DNA of 64,000 nt from Argopecten irradians (GCF_041381155.1 NC_091134.1:33423540-33487539), one strand, 5' to 3'. Shown: positions 52,701 to 57,264, counted from the first letter of the stretch. Made by a program: numbers and translations. The notes: generated from the sequence alone by a model not told the origin.

Positions 52701-52894
52701 AATTAGAATATTTAAATAAGTTTTAACTTGCACAATGAGATAGTTCAGTGGTGGCTATAACGACAGTGCAAAAATAACCCTGGAGTATAGAGGATATTTT
52801 GAATGTGAAGTGAAATTGAGTTACTTACCTGTACGATACATCGCATCTCAGAAGATTTTCTGATGGCATAAGAAGCTCTTACAACACTTAACAT
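3065..52894 (-). CDS. BBOX1: gamma-butyrobetaine dioxygenase-like (TauD/BBOX family), 14-exon gene, whole span
   Basis: Spliced exons, in order of transcription: 52829-52894, 42726-42796, 31807-31934, 30461-30600, 29846-29904, 27837-27912, 18044-18088, 15295-15419, 11729-11869, 10903-10971, 10149-10202, 3702-3770, 3428-3529, 3065-3172. Every boundary is AG/GT and phases agree throughout, except that exon 10 is 1 nt short of frame. The product, about 417 residues, has an N-terminal zinc domain (CxCxxC near residues 56-61, His near 102). The double-stranded beta-helix oxygenase domain has HTD (His218, Asp220) and distal His368 as iron ligands, and Arg370 as the likely 2-oxoglutarate anchor. BBOX1 and TMLHE hydroxylate gamma-butyrobetaine and trimethyllysine in carnitine synthesis; which substrate this protein uses cannot be told. 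Human members are about 387 and 421 residues, so the length fits. The frameshift makes function uncertain: a damaged allele, an assembly error or a pseudogene are all possible. Confidence 0.85.
3428..3529 (-). CDS. BBOX1: BBOX-like exon 13, distal iron-binding His
   Basis: A 102-nt exon, phase 0 to 0, reading RVIRLREGDMICFNNRRIAH then ARNAFTGEGERHFQ. It matches L..GD...F.N.R.LHGR.AF: His368 is the third Fe(II) ligand and Arg370 the probable 2-oxoglutarate contact. The usual HGR is HAR here. Boundaries are TTTACCAG and GTATGG. A related decayed exon is at 558-660. Confidence 0.92.
3702..3770 (-). CDS. BBOX1: BBOX-like exon 12
   Basis: A 69-nt exon, phase 0 to 0, reading ENVDRFYRAYQLFARAINDF then PYR. 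The pattern V..FY.A...F is conserved in BBOX1/TMLHE. The acceptor is TTTGAAG and the donor GTAAGT. The preceding intron contains the large satellite array. A related decayed exon is at 1998-2067. Confidence 0.85.
3771..4950. other. intron sequence, nothing recognised
   Basis: Part of the intron between exons 12 and 11. AT-rich, with no ORF or repeat I can support before the satellite begins. Confidence 0.5.
4952..9793. repeat. 80/84-bp satellite array, about 59 monomers
   Basis: A head-to-tail array inside the intron between exons 12 and 11. One monomer reads TTCAGATGTTATAGAGAGAG, then GCCACCAAGTATCGTAAGTT, then AACTGCCTTTGTCAGATATA, then GAAATGTATGTACAATGTCA. The 80-bp type has AACTGCCTTTGTCAG where the 84-bp type has AAATTCCTTAATTTGTCAG. 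The types occur in runs: 80-bp type mainly at the start and near 8.0-9.0 kb, 84-bp type at 5.7-6.2, 7.0-7.4 and 9.0-9.7 kb. Variants such as GGCTACGAAG and ATTATAGAGTAAGG recur in the same order about 2.25 kb apart, implying block duplication. The terminal monomers are the most diverged. Confidence 0.97.
10149..10202 (-). CDS. BBOX1: BBOX-like exon 11
   Basis: A 54-nt exon, phase 0 to 0, reading IIHITWHEHELGPPLVNE, between ATTTCAG and GTGAGA. It lies where the family has a variable strand pair before the .V..FY.A... helix, and joins in frame to ENVDRFYRAY in exon 12. Confidence 0.75.
10331..10400 (-). mobile_element. truncated tRNA-SINE copy, antisense
   Basis: On the minus strand it carries GGGACGACTGGTTCGCCTGT, TGTCAGTATAATGTGACC and then ATAGCTGTT.AATAGGACGTTAAT. 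These two parts also occur in the full SINE at 19384-19913 but there are separated by about 170 bp. It is thus an internally deleted or alternative short form, in the intron between exons 10 and 11. Confidence 0.7.
10903..10971 (-). pseudogene. BBOX1: BBOX-like exon 10, carrying a 1-nt frameshift
   Basis: After the TTACAG acceptor the entry phase gives (R)DAPVSYGS, which fits the family. Staying in that frame reaches a TGA. The second half, RKPLISLNDENRG, fits equally well but lies in another frame and leaves in phase 0 as exon 11 needs. The exon is 69 nt where 70 (or 67) is required, so one base is missing, or two are extra, in the CTCCACCCGC stretch near 10938-10946. The donor is GTAATA after a run of G. 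This is the only frame break in the 14 exons. Confidence 0.75.
11729..11869 (-). CDS. BBOX1: BBOX-like exon 9
   Basis: A 141-nt exon reading FDDTVLGGETLFVDLYHIAE and on to FTFTRIHYA. GGxxxxVD....A......P..F..L is typical of BBOX1/TMLHE. The donor is GTAATA, leaving in phase 2, with Arg284 split across the junction into exon 10. Confidence 0.92.
11986..12171. mobile_element. short TA-flanked MITE (mariner/pogo-like ends)
   Basis: The left end AAGTCAAACCTGTC and right end GATAAGTTTGACTG are inverted repeats, flanked by TA on both sides. About 186 bp with no ORF. The ends resemble Tc1/mariner-class elements; the assignment is inference. Confidence 0.55.
12180..15030. other. intron between exons 8 and 9, no gene seen
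   Basis: AT-rich sequence with simple runs (ATTAATCAATTAATCAATTA near 12700). Open frames at 13259-13474 and 13588-13776 lack recognisable motifs. I can support no feature here. Confidence 0.5.
15031..15267. mobile_element. CATCCTCGA foldback family, diverged copy
   Basis: Left end CGTCCTCAACATTCCAGGG, right end GGATATGACGACATTGATAG then TAACCCCTGACGTAACGAGG, which are inverted to each other as in the other copies. It begins 27 bp into the intron past the donor of exon 8. Confidence 0.65.
15295..15419 (-). CDS. BBOX1: BBOX-like exon 8, HxD iron motif
   Basis: A 125-nt exon containing LLFHTDFGIYEAQPGVQFLH. His218 and Asp220 are the first two Fe(II) ligands, and the PGVQ.LHC.. stretch is a family hallmark. 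Phase 0 in, 2 out, donor GTAAGT. A foldback element (15031-15267) lies 27 bp beyond the donor inside the intron. Confidence 0.92.
16117..16438. mobile_element. CATCCTCGA foldback MITE, best copy, with 9-bp target duplication
   Basis: A 322-bp element with terminal inverted repeats of about 80 bp and only a few mismatches. Left arm starts CATCCTCGATATTCCAGGGG; right arm ends CCCCTGGAGTATCGAGGATG. It is flanked on both sides by AGTTGCTTG, a perfect 9-bp duplication. No ORF. Nine-base duplications with long inverted repeats fit Mutator-like elements, but that class is inference. Confidence 0.85.
16640..16662. repeat. poly-A tract
   Basis: An uninterrupted run of about 22 A within the intron between exons 7 and 8. 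No clear retroposon body precedes it. Confidence 0.8.
16663..18043. other. intron between exons 7 and 8, no gene seen
   Basis: AT-rich. Short open frames on both strands show no motif. The phrase AAGTGACTATACAGTA recurs with variation near 17466-17535, a weak local repeat. Confidence 0.45.
18044..18088 (-). CDS. BBOX1: BBOX-like exon 7
   Basis: A 45-nt micro-exon, phase 0 to 0, reading VATKIASLTGTLYGE. This is the conserved segment V..LA..IG.L..T.YG of the family. The acceptor is a good TTTTTCAG and the donor is GTCAGT. It is about 9.7 kb from exon 6 because of the SINE and LINE in the intron. Confidence 0.85.
18234..18984. mobile_element. TTAA-flanked MITE, 751 bp
   Basis: Flanked by TTAA (18230-18233 and 18985-18988). 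Ends are inverted: AGGCACAATATACATTTTCA on the left versus the complement of TGAAATTGCATATATTGAAC then CT on the right. Further inner inverted matches occur (CACAGGAACCTGGCAC near 18606, GTCAGGTTCCTGTG near 18766). No long ORF. TTAA duplication is typical of piggyBac-type insertion. Confidence 0.65.
19384..19913 (+). mobile_element. tRNA-derived SINE, 530 bp, with 12-bp target duplication
   Basis: Flanked by ACATGATCACGT on both sides (19372-19383, 19914-19925). An internal polymerase III-like promoter is visible: A-box-like GCTTGAGTTGAGCGC and B-box-like GGGTTCTGTCCCC near 19532-19583. The 3' end is an AAAC simple repeat. The upstream part has CATGATCGTAAAAGGCGAC, which I associate with bivalve SINEs (memory, not a search). 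A shorter form of the 3' half is at 10331-10400. Confidence 0.85.
20571..21463 (+). pseudogene. LINE ORF1 protein, one frameshift
   Basis: From the ATG at 20571 (MSQSTLNKFLSPAVSDPSKR) an acidic/Ser-rich N-terminus leads to a helical segment (SEISELKNTIQNLQFDLDEQ) and an RRM-like part (GALKFHNVPIDKP...SRSHIIGK). The frame stops at 21309-21311. The next frame continues the expected C-terminal domain (NQYRDSKIFITECLTPYRQG ... SHWTMDGRIFAKKN) to TGA at 21461-21463. A 1-nt indel lies in the AGAAGAAGAAG run near 21272-21283. Such proteins bind element RNA and act as chaperones. An upstream in-frame ATG at 20463 exists, but 20571 fits the protein better. Confidence 0.8.
21780..22372 (+). repeat. four tandem repeats of about 133-153 bp between LINE ORF1 and ORF2
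   Basis: Units start with GTATCAAAATATAGATTCAT at about 21784, 21937, 22086 and 22219. Each contains GTTACCGTAATATGCACATA and ATGTGCATTTGCGCATAA. Spacings are about 153, 149 and 133 bp. The region is non-coding and lies within the unusually long inter-ORF spacer. Confidence 0.85.
22373..23884. other. LINE spacer upstream of ORF2, no gene seen
   Basis: AT-rich, with many ATATGTG/CATGTG and TACGTGCG-like words. The open frame at 23682-23888 is pyrimidine-rich and lacks motifs. It may be the ORF2 leader, or a separate insertion splitting the element. Confidence 0.5.
23885..27360 (+). pseudogene. LINE ORF2: endonuclease + reverse transcriptase, broken
   Basis: The endonuclease part (23885-24850) keeps its catalytic signatures: NVRSLRNK, ITESHLD, GDFNVDFL, LIDPIIVSD, ISDHKAV. 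An in-frame TGA at 24848 ends it and the same frame resumes. Frameshifts follow near 25256, 25592, 25757 and 26492, the last two in A-runs. Reverse transcriptase motifs in order are ATGPDGISHRMLK, VSNYRPISLLSCIGKIFE, FVFCDFSKAFDRVWHKGLL, AGVPQGSVLGPLF, FADDTSL and HLGVILSSDAKW. The C-terminus has CECGFMCEDSYHFFLICPKY. These motifs place it in the CR1/Jockey-like group. Confidence 0.9.
24110..24136 (+). other. 2A-like (ribosome-skipping) motif in LINE ORF2
   Basis: Residues 76-84 of ORF2 read GDIHPNPGP, after a hydrophobic segment (VPILLRLLMS). The 2A consensus is D(V/I)ExNPGP; here Glu is His. Separation would fall between Gly83 and Pro84, releasing the hydrophobic N-terminus from the endonuclease. 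2A-like peptides are known in non-LTR elements of several invertebrates. Activity of this variant is unproven. Confidence 0.7.
27361..27826 (+). other. LINE 3' untranslated region
   Basis: From the ORF2 stop to the probable 3' terminus. It contains AATAAA at 27795-27800 and ends in an A-rich TTTAAAATCAAATTAAAATC tail, about 10 bp before the exon 6 splice donor (read on the other strand). Confidence 0.6.
27837..27912 (-). CDS. BBOX1: BBOX-like exon 6
   Basis: A 76-nt exon encoding WLRYIGDQGICLLTDVPAE and six more residues. It matches the WL..L...GI.L..D.P opening of the TauD-fold domain. The GTAAGT donor lies only about 10 bp from the 3' end of the large LINE, which occupies the following intron in the opposite orientation. 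Confidence 0.88.
28243..29315 (+). pseudogene. 5'-truncated, internally deleted LINE reverse transcriptase (L2/CR1-like)
   Basis: An open frame of 288 codons (to the TAG at 29107-29109) starts inside the reverse transcriptase: AVFIDLRKAFDTVNHAVF, then GVHHGSIPGTLLFILNI and the catalytic MYADDT. After KTQCMMIGSAQRLSK the frame jumps to the element's C-terminal region (LKWLPIENYFIFRKAVLAYK ... VFKQKYLKG), so the thumb region is deleted in frame. There is no true start codon. The 3' end has a TTATTATT simple-repeat tail at about 29285-29315, typical of this LINE group. It is a different family from the large LINE. Confidence 0.85.
29846..29904 (-). CDS. BBOX1: BBOX-like exon 5
   Basis: A 59-nt exon reading MTVAELSWRDVQSSEDSLY, the linker from the zinc domain to the oxygenase domain. 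The acceptor is TTAATAG and the donor is a weaker GTTGGT. It leaves in phase 2 and splices in frame to WLRYIGDQG in exon 6, the expected family sequence. Confidence 0.8.
30461..30600 (-). CDS. BBOX1: BBOX-like exon 4
   Basis: A 140-nt exon encoding NGDINIQWNEEEHEG and on to LQFQTD. The W....H pattern corresponds to the region of BBOX1 that supplies the fourth zinc ligand (His102 here). Boundaries are GTTTCAG and GTAAGT, phase 1 in and phase 0 out. Confidence 0.85.
31280..31678. mobile_element. partial MITE related to the element at 55940-56833
   Basis: Shares CTGGCCCTTGCCAGTGT, AGTAGTGTGTTT, TACATGTT.TACCTG and TTGCTTC.TGGTTATGTAAC with the later copy in the same order. Its right end is GAATTGTCCCT followed by TTAA. 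No matching left end was found, so it looks 5' truncated. The short ORF inside is not a gene. Confidence 0.65.
31807..31934 (-). CDS. BBOX1: BBOX-like exon 3, N-terminal zinc domain
   Basis: Encodes FHSKWLRFNCRCDKC followed by about 27 residues. The WLRxNCxCxxC pattern is the zinc-binding signature at the start of BBOX1/TMLHE proteins, with three of the four zinc ligands here and the fourth expected in exon 4. The donor is GTAAGT and the exon leaves in phase 1. The acceptor and the first 14 exon bases are the first unit of a 40-bp minisatellite running to about 32160. Confidence 0.85.
31921..32162. repeat. 40-bp minisatellite multiplying the exon 3 splice acceptor
   Basis: Six units begin at about 31921, 31961, 32001, 32041, 32084 and 32123. 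On the minus strand each contains TTTTGTTTCCTAG followed by TTTCCATAGCAAAT, which is the polypyrimidine tract, AG and first bases of exon 3. Five of the six keep the AG; the fourth has AAT. Only the unit at 31921 opens into the coding exon. Confidence 0.9.
32165..32865. other. intron between exons 2 and 3, nothing recognised
   Basis: AT-rich with poly-A runs. The 80-codon plus-strand frame at 32299 has no motif. Confidence 0.45.
33760..35062 (-). pseudogene. reverse-transcriptase relic, split by an insertion (block copy 1)
   Basis: On the minus strand, EMGVPQGGILSATFF is encoded at 34985-35030. After a TTAA-flanked insertion (34370-34972) the frame resumes with LKINSITKCLSQITEGSLF and VDDFLICHRS (catalytic [F/Y]VDD). 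After a further frameshift comes VEKTKFLGLIFDSKLSFVPH and then LIRSKLDYGSIVYGSA. It is a LINE fragment of a third family, antisense to the large LINE. Confidence 0.8.
34370..34972. mobile_element. 603-bp TTAA-flanked insertion in the reverse-transcriptase relic
   Basis: Flanked by TTAA at 34366-34369 and 34973-34976. Leaving it out with one TTAA restores a continuous reading across the junction (SATFFC then LKINSI), which defines the empty site. Ends AGCTATATTG and CATACAACT are only weakly inverted. No long ORF. The copy-2 version spans 36739-38282, enlarged by a nested element. Confidence 0.7.
35147..35434 (+). CDS. 95-codon open frame of unknown function inside the triplicated block
   Basis: Starts MTKGLVKVIVQPDNIVYKTE, continues through LTTLPLSDLTEYDYICNDDL and ends TIPCLQIVDNDTF. 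Composition is protein-like and hydrophilic. I do not recognise the family. The equivalent frames at about 32875 and 38459 are broken by stops and frameshifts, so only this copy is open. Its 5' end overlaps, in antisense, the reverse-transcriptase relic. It may be a chance ORF or the remains of a captured gene. Confidence 0.35.
   Translation: MTKGLVKVIVQPDNIVYKTEDCTNIKCRKDMSQSFVFNTYGMLTTLPLSDLTEYDYICNDDLKKKMIKRVIEEIKHSPGHRDTIPCLQIVDNDTF
36153..38375 (-). pseudogene. reverse-transcriptase relic, block copy 2
   Basis: Second copy of the relic at 33760-35062: FLGLIFDSKLSFVPHIKH and SLIRSKLDYGSFVYGSA are on the 36229-36549 frame, and the GVPQGG part lies near 38300-38340. Relative to copy 1 there is a 21-bp deletion (the residues before IPAVEKTKF). 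The split is wider because a 914-bp element entered the first insertion. Confidence 0.8.
36783..37696. mobile_element. 914-bp TTAA-flanked MITE, with empty site in block copy 1
   Basis: Ends are perfect inverted repeats of 17 bp (AGGTAGGTTTCGCCCAA and complement), flanked by TTAA at 36779-36782 and 37697-37700. Block copy 1 has the uninterrupted site GTCATTTAAACATTTG at about 34405, so the limits are certain apart from the symmetry of TTTAAA. No long ORF, so it is non-autonomous. The TTAA target suggests a piggyBac-type transposase. Confidence 0.92.
38985..39150. repeat. 31-bp minisatellite, five units, only in block copy 3
   Basis: The unit is TACTTTATCAGAGCAGCTAG then GCAGTTCTGTT. Block copies 1 (33270) and 2 (35665) have a single unit at the same place, so the array grew after the block was duplicated. 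Confidence 0.92.
39760..39895 (+). mobile_element. tRNA-like SINE head, decayed
   Basis: Has an A-box-like TAGTTAAGCACCCGGCTT and a B-box AGTTCGAGCCC, followed by TGGTTTGGCAGCTGCATTTC. It does not fold as an intact tRNA and lacks a tail. It resembles a second SINE family, distinct from 19384-19913. Confidence 0.5.
40618..40814. mobile_element. CATCCTCGA foldback MITE
   Basis: 197 bp, left end CATCCTCGATACTCCAGGGG, right end CACTGGAGTATCGAGGATG. The inner part has CTGACCAATCACAGGCCAGC, shared with the copy at 16117-16438. Flanks ATCATCATC and ACCATCGTC could be a diverged 9-bp duplication. The open frames across it are not genes. Confidence 0.85.
40815..42094. other. intron between exons 1 and 2 region... 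distal part of the exon 2-3 intron, no gene seen
   Basis: Lies in the intron between exons 2 and 3. The only structure is a small inverted repeat at about 40986-41046, with GGGAAGTAACT on one side and AGTTACTTCCC on the other. Open frames lack motifs. Confidence 0.5.
42348..42402. mobile_element. solitary right arm of the CATCCTCGA family
   Basis: GGGATGGATATAC..AATGTGATAGTAGCTTTCGAAGTATCGAGGATG matches the right arm of the foldback family in order (key parts GGATAT, GTGATAGTA, GTATCGAGGATG). No left arm is nearby. Confidence 0.55.
42726..42796 (-). CDS. BBOX1: BBOX-like exon 2
   Basis: A 71-nt exon between a TTGCAG acceptor and a GTGAGT donor, entering in phase 0 and leaving in phase 2. 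It reads VHQIRVNYPIRNQDM and ends KTSLRF, leading directly into the zinc-domain sequence of exon 3. Similarity alone is weak; the case rests on phase, splice sites and position. Confidence 0.55.
45850..45913 (-). pseudogene. BBOX-like exon 1 (proximal copy A, out of phase)
   Basis: Same exon as 52829-52894, about 7 kb nearer to exon 2. It begins MLSVVRASYAVRN, but two 1-nt losses relative to the other copy change the frame and leave the donor in phase 1. Spliced to exon 2 and exon 3 this would meet a TAG at the start of exon 3. The acceptor and GTAAGT donor are intact, so it might still be spliced. I call it a broken duplicate; an alternative transcript start is the main other possibility. 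Confidence 0.55.
46337..46798. repeat. (TATG)n microsatellite with TG run
   Basis: About 460 bp of TATG repeats with a GTGTGTGT portion near 46385-46460. It interrupts duplication copy A and is absent from B. The open frames on both strands (TYIH or MYVC repeats) come from the repeat and are not genes. Confidence 0.97.
46965..47130. mobile_element. pogo-like TA-flanked MITE (copy A)
   Basis: Ends CAATGGACCC and GGGTCCACAG with flanking TA. The inner TCCGGATTGCGA..TTTTCCGAACT segments are also repeated. Pogo/Tigger elements have similar ends (GGACCC.CG.TAATC). The same insertion is in copy B at 53225-53390, so it predates the duplication. Confidence 0.65.
47471..51065. other. no gene seen between duplication copies
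   Basis: AT-rich spacer. A short palindrome, ATTCCTGTT..AACAGGAAT, occurs near 48530-48550, and TTCGTTAATCAAAACAGATT recurs at about 50060 and 50150. Open frames (e.g. 47653-47853, 48552-48893, 49575-49772) have no motifs. Confidence 0.5.
52829..52894 (-). CDS. BBOX1: BBOX-like exon 1 (distal, in-phase copy B)
   Basis: Encodes the first 22 residues, starting MLSVVRASYAIRK, and ends at a GTAAGT donor in phase 0. That matches the phase-0 start of exon 2. The exon extends upstream to an AG acceptor near 52920, so an earlier 5' exon must exist. A 4-codon upstream ORF (ATG AAA CAA CCG TAA) sits just before the chosen ATG. The frame is also open upstream of this ATG, so a longer N-terminus is possible. 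A near-identical copy at 45850-45913 carries small deletions. Confidence 0.6.
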
Positions 52895-53224
52895 CGTTAC
52901 GGTTGTTTCATAGGTGAATCTGAAACTCCAAAACGCTGGTATATTAGCTATTGTCAAATAATCTGAATCAGGTAGAATGGCTGCTAGCAATGTATTGGCG
53001 ACCGAATTCGTATGCATTATATTTAAATCCATTGATAGTGAAATCCTTATTCTAATGACAATTATTTTGAAGTAGAATATACGGAGATTATACGGAGATA
53101 AGTAAATAGGAATGTATTCGCATGATTGGATTTAAAATAGTTTGAACTTATAATAACAGTACAAATATAGAAACATAACATTACGATATATATAACGAAT
53201 CTTATACATACAAATTAGTAATTA

Positions 53225-53390
53225 CAATGGACCCGTGACGATCCGGAAAAGCCGTTCGGATTGCGAATTTTCCGAACTGCTGAATTACTTGTACATCAAC
53301 TTGAGTCAATTATCAACCCGTCAACTGACATTTTTATCCGGATTGCGAGTTTTCCGAACTATCAGATTCCAGATTATCGAGGGTCCACAG
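53225..53390. mobile_element. pogo-like TA-flanked MITE (copy B)
   Basis: The duplicate of 46965-47130, in the same position within the segmental duplication. Confidence 0.65.
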
Positions 53391-53691
53391 TACTGATCGA
53401 TGTCGGTACATTAAAATAGAACATGATATGACATATAGTAAACAAAGTGCAATTTTGAAATAATCATTTGAGATATACTAATAAGTAGTTAATGTTAACA
53501 TTAACAGATATATATACAATGAGTAAATAAAGAAAATATAAGCATTAAACTTATTATTGAGTTTATGGTCTATATAGCCAGAGCTCTCCAAACCATCCCG
53601 AAGACATAAATTGTGGTACAATGTACGAACTGAAAACCGAAACAACAATAGATAATTAATTAGCATAAAACTTTGAAAACAGAGAAATTAA

Positions 53692-53727
53692 AACTCACAC
53701 TTTCCATCGATCGATGATGTAATTCGT
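53692..53727 (-). promoter_or_regulatory. possible 5' untranslated exon end of the BBOX-like gene
   Basis: On the minus strand ATCATCGATCGATGGAAAGT is followed by a GTGAGT donor. The same stretch occurs at about 44578-44612 and 47434-47470. It lies 0.8 kb upstream of exon 1B and 1.6 kb upstream of exon 1A, which suits a 5' exon. Its own ATG would not read in frame into exon 1. The evidence is only the donor and the repeated position. Confidence 0.25.
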
Positions 53728-54069
53728 AGGTAGTTAGTTCGCAGGTAGTTTGCAGGTATTCGGCCTCGTTGGAAAAGGAGGAACTCCAGTTGTACATACG
53801 TCATCATTTGTTGATGTTCATGAAGTATATCATCACTCATTCATATTCATAAAATAGTTAAGTCATAAATACAAGCTAAATTTAGCTGTTATACAGGTAA
53901 ACAGTTTACGGTTTGCTACTCTTATTCACACCTTACATTTCTACAATTAAAACTTTATGAAGTGCATGAATCCATGTACCAGGTACATTTTGATCAAGAT
54001 ATTGATCCAGGGTCAAGTTTATCTATAGGCAATTTCTATTATATATTGTGTAAATGTATAGTTTTATCT

Positions 54070-54205
54070 TATCTATTAATGTGTTCATCGTCAGAGCTAA
54101 ATACCATACAGGCTTACCAGTACAAGGTTATCAGGATCAACTAGCTTCAGAGCTAAATACCATGCAGGCTTCTCAGTGCAAGGTTATCAGGATCAACTAG
54201 CAAAC
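54070..54205. repeat. two tandem 56-bp units
   Basis: TCAGAGCTAAATACCAT.CAGGCTT followed by CAAGGTTATCAGGATCAACT is present twice in a row. Confidence 0.75.
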
Positions 54206-54239
54206 TACCCAAGGAAGTGACGGTAAAAATTCAACGCTG

Positions 54240-54725
54240 AAAAATGTAATGCTGTTGATTTCGGTCATCGCCGTTCAATAAACAATAAAAATAGGGATGA
54301 ATTCAACCAGGAAATCTGGAAAAGGATTCATTTTCGACAGTTAACTTAATATAAGCTCAGTCGACACGTTTCAGAGAGTGTGAAGAAAGCAAACAGCCTA
54401 GTGGGTCTTCTGAAAAATATAAACAAGAAATGTTTTTTTCCGGCTACATGTAGAGTATGCTGTGTCAGTGTGGAGTTCACTATACAAATAGTCGAATTCT
54501 CTTTTGAGAATGTACACTGACCAATAGAAGATATGTCATACTCGGAAAGACTGCGTCACTAAGGACTACCATTTCTACAATATAGTAGAAAAGTAACAGA
54601 TATGATCTCGTTCAAGTATATAGAATTTTAACCAGAATTAATGGGACAGAGAAAGAAATGTTTGACATGATTAATGACGACAGGACAAGTGGAGGCGTCA
54701 ACAGGTCCCTGATTATAATGTAGAA
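54240..54725 (+). pseudogene. decayed LINE reverse-transcriptase 3' region
   Basis: A translation with several stops gives VKKANSLVGLLKNINKKC, then LCQCGVHYT, later LGKTASLRTT and YDLVQVYRILTRINGTEKEM. This order (KAN.LLG, YAVxVW, RL..L, DLIxVYKIL) is that of the thumb and C-terminal region of CR1/L2-type reverse transcriptases. Heavily degraded. Confidence 0.6.
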
Positions 54726-54905
54726 AAAATAACTCTTTCAGTGTAAGAATTGTAAAAACCTGAATCAGACTATATAGCTACCAAACGATGTAACAAGTGC
54801 ACCAACACTAACCACTTCTGGCTGGACACACTGGAAAAGGAAGGATATAAACCTTGATTGAAACTTATAAAATAACGGAAAGAATTTGGATATCTTATGT
54901 AAAGG

Positions 54906-55178
54906 CATCCTCAATGCTCCATGGATTACTATCACTGACGTTATATCCATCTCTGAACTATCTCATTGTAAAACTGGAGACAATTCAGGATGGAAAAAAC
55001 CTGACTATCCACTGCATGGCCTGCAGATATTTTGATCCATTGTAGATTACAGAGGGAGCGTCGCCTAAGACCAACAATTGTTGTCAAAACATATATCAGA
55101 AGAACCTTCAGTTTTACTATAACTTAATCCAGGAGGGATATGACGACAGTGATAGAAGTCGTTGGAATATCGATTATG
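54906..55178. mobile_element. CATCCTCGA foldback family, diverged copy
   Basis: Left end CATCCTCAATGCTCCATGG, right end GGAATATCGATTATG. The inner parts ATATCCATCTCTGAACTATC and AGTTTTACTATAACTTAATC match the family's arms. About 273 bp. Confidence 0.7.
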
Positions 55179-55935
55179 GTGTAATTGGAGACAAATGTGA
55201 GGTATATTGCTTTTTTAAGGTCTCTGGGATCTTTTCCCTCTTTAAGTATTATTTTGATCTAGACCCCTAAGACCCCTAAGACTTCTTATTAGGCCCATGG
55301 ACACTTAACTGTTGTGGGTCAAAGTTGATCGATATAAAGTGAAATTGATTTCCAGACTCTTGTGAGATAATTGATACCTTCAAACAGTCTTTTATATAGA
55401 TCTTTTATAACTTCTATCCTAACTTAAGATTTCTCGACATATTACCACAAGCTCTCCACCGAATGGGTTTTCACAATAAATTACCAGAAATGTTGCTTTT
55501 TTCAATCATAAAACTCGCAGATCAAGTTGAAAAGTTTTCACCCCGTCATTGATTTAAGAGATCACGTGACCGTCTAGACGGCAGTGACTAAAAGAAGGTA
55601 CGGACAAGACCAAAAATCCGGAAAAATTAATCCGGATTAGTAAAAAATAAAAATTAATCAAATTGAAAAACAGATAGTATAAATTACTTTATGTTCCACA
55701 TAAATACAAATACTACTAAAACTAACAAAACCAAAAGCAAATTTATACATACGACATTAAACGAAAATCCCAGTTATGTGTGTTAATAGCGGTTTAGAAT
55801 AGTTTTATCTACGTGGTCAGTGAGTAAAGGGAAGTAACTCTTATATTTCGATACGACTATGTTTCGAAAATGACGAACTTAAAAAAAAGAAAAAGCAGAA
55901 GAACGAATTTTAAAGTACATAAAGAATCAACCATT
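55179..55935. other. no gene seen
   Basis: AT-rich. It holds a short direct repeat (GACCCCTAAGACCCCTAAGA) and a TCCGGAAAAATTAATCCGGA palindrome-like stretch near 55616. Confidence 0.5.
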
Positions 55936-55939
55936 TTAA

Positions 55940-56833
55940 AGGGACAATACAGTCTAAGAGTACATTAGAATTTGCCTATACGTCTGATATAAACCAGTTC
56001 TAATGGTAATAAGATTAGTTGGTTTTACTATGATATGCCAGAAAGCCCACTGTTGTGAAATATATGTGAAAAGCTTGCTGTCCGCCATTTCACAATATGG
56101 TCGGATGTCGAACTCTGGCCCTTGCCAGTGTGGTGTAAGAAATTTTTTCTCCCATACTTCACAGGGTTATCCCGCGGTTGCCAGGGAAAAGATAACTCTG
56201 TCTTTTACCGGGGTAGGGAAAAGACAGCTCACACGCGCTAGACAGTGACGTCATCATTACCTGCGGCGAACATTTTTACGCACAGTGACGTTCATGTCGA
56301 CTGAATTTTCACCATTTTTAGGTAAAGAATAGGAGAAAAATAATCTTACCTGGGTCAGTCAGGTGGACAGGGATATCTCAACCCTCATGAAAGATATTTG
56401 CCGTCAACCCTTGGTAAGCCACGGGTTGACCAGCCAAAATCTTTCACTCGGGTTGAGATATCCCTGTCCACTTGACAGGCCCATAGAGATTCTATTAGTC
56501 TAGAACTCAAAATCGCTCTTACAGTAGTGTGTTTTTCGATATTAGATGCATGCTCTTGTCTCAATATTGTTTCACCAACTCCTTTGCGGTTATGTAATGC
56601 ATTTGATTAGCGGACGTGACTTTGGATCGGGTATGGGTACAGCATACATGTTATACCTGTTTAATGTATTGATCAACGATTTGGAATTTGAACGGTATCA
56701 ATCAAACTACTTAACAATGTCGTGGTTGTCAATATTTCTTGTTATATGTTTCATAAGGAATACAGAACAATACATTTATGTCATATTTTGCTTCGTGGTT
56801 ATGTAACAGAATTAGCTTCATTGAATTGTCCCT
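55940..56833. mobile_element. 894-bp MITE with AGGGACAAT ends (TTAA type)
   Basis: Left end TTAA then AGGGACAATAC, right end GAATTGTCCCT then GTAA (a diverged TTAA). It contains an inner foldback at 56355-56480: GTGGACAGGGATATCTCAAC is repeated inverted, with GTCAACCC and its complement inside. A related partial copy is at 31280-31678. The 81- and 86-codon frames inside are not genes. Confidence 0.75.
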
Positions 56834-57264
56834 GTAACAGCATTAATATGGAGTAGAAAATTATATTGATGATGTATGTCATCTTCTTGTTGGAACAGAC
56901 GAAATGCTATGAACGAGTGAATGGGTTTATGGTTAGATATATAAAATCAACAAATTATTTTTAATTTACTAATTGAGGATCTCCGTTACAACCATTATAA
57001 CAACATTGTGATATAAACAATTCCTATTGATGATAATATGTCATCTTTAACCTTTTTGTTGAAACCTGTCATTTACAAATACATCAACGTATTTTAAGCC
57101 TTTGAAAGGATGAATGGATGTGAAAATAACCTTTATCAACTAATTGTTACATATATAGATTATTTCAAATGATCATCTAGGAATTCTTTTTTACAGCAAC
57201 GTCATCAAAAATGGTTAAAAGATGCTAAATTGGATATCAGGAAATATCATATATGGGTAATTGA

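Larger units (their letters stand above)
51066..54060. repeat. segmental duplication copy B (contains exon 1)
   Basis: Nearly collinear partner of copy A. Unlike A it has about 50 extra bases near 52275-52322 (GGTCGGCTACACCACAGACT) and no TATG microsatellite. It includes the in-phase exon 1 and the likely 5' exon. Confidence 0.85.

Noticed and set aside
56546..56806. 86-codon frame resembling that at 31452
   Set aside because: The similarity is due to copies of one MITE; codon order is not conserved and both contain indels.
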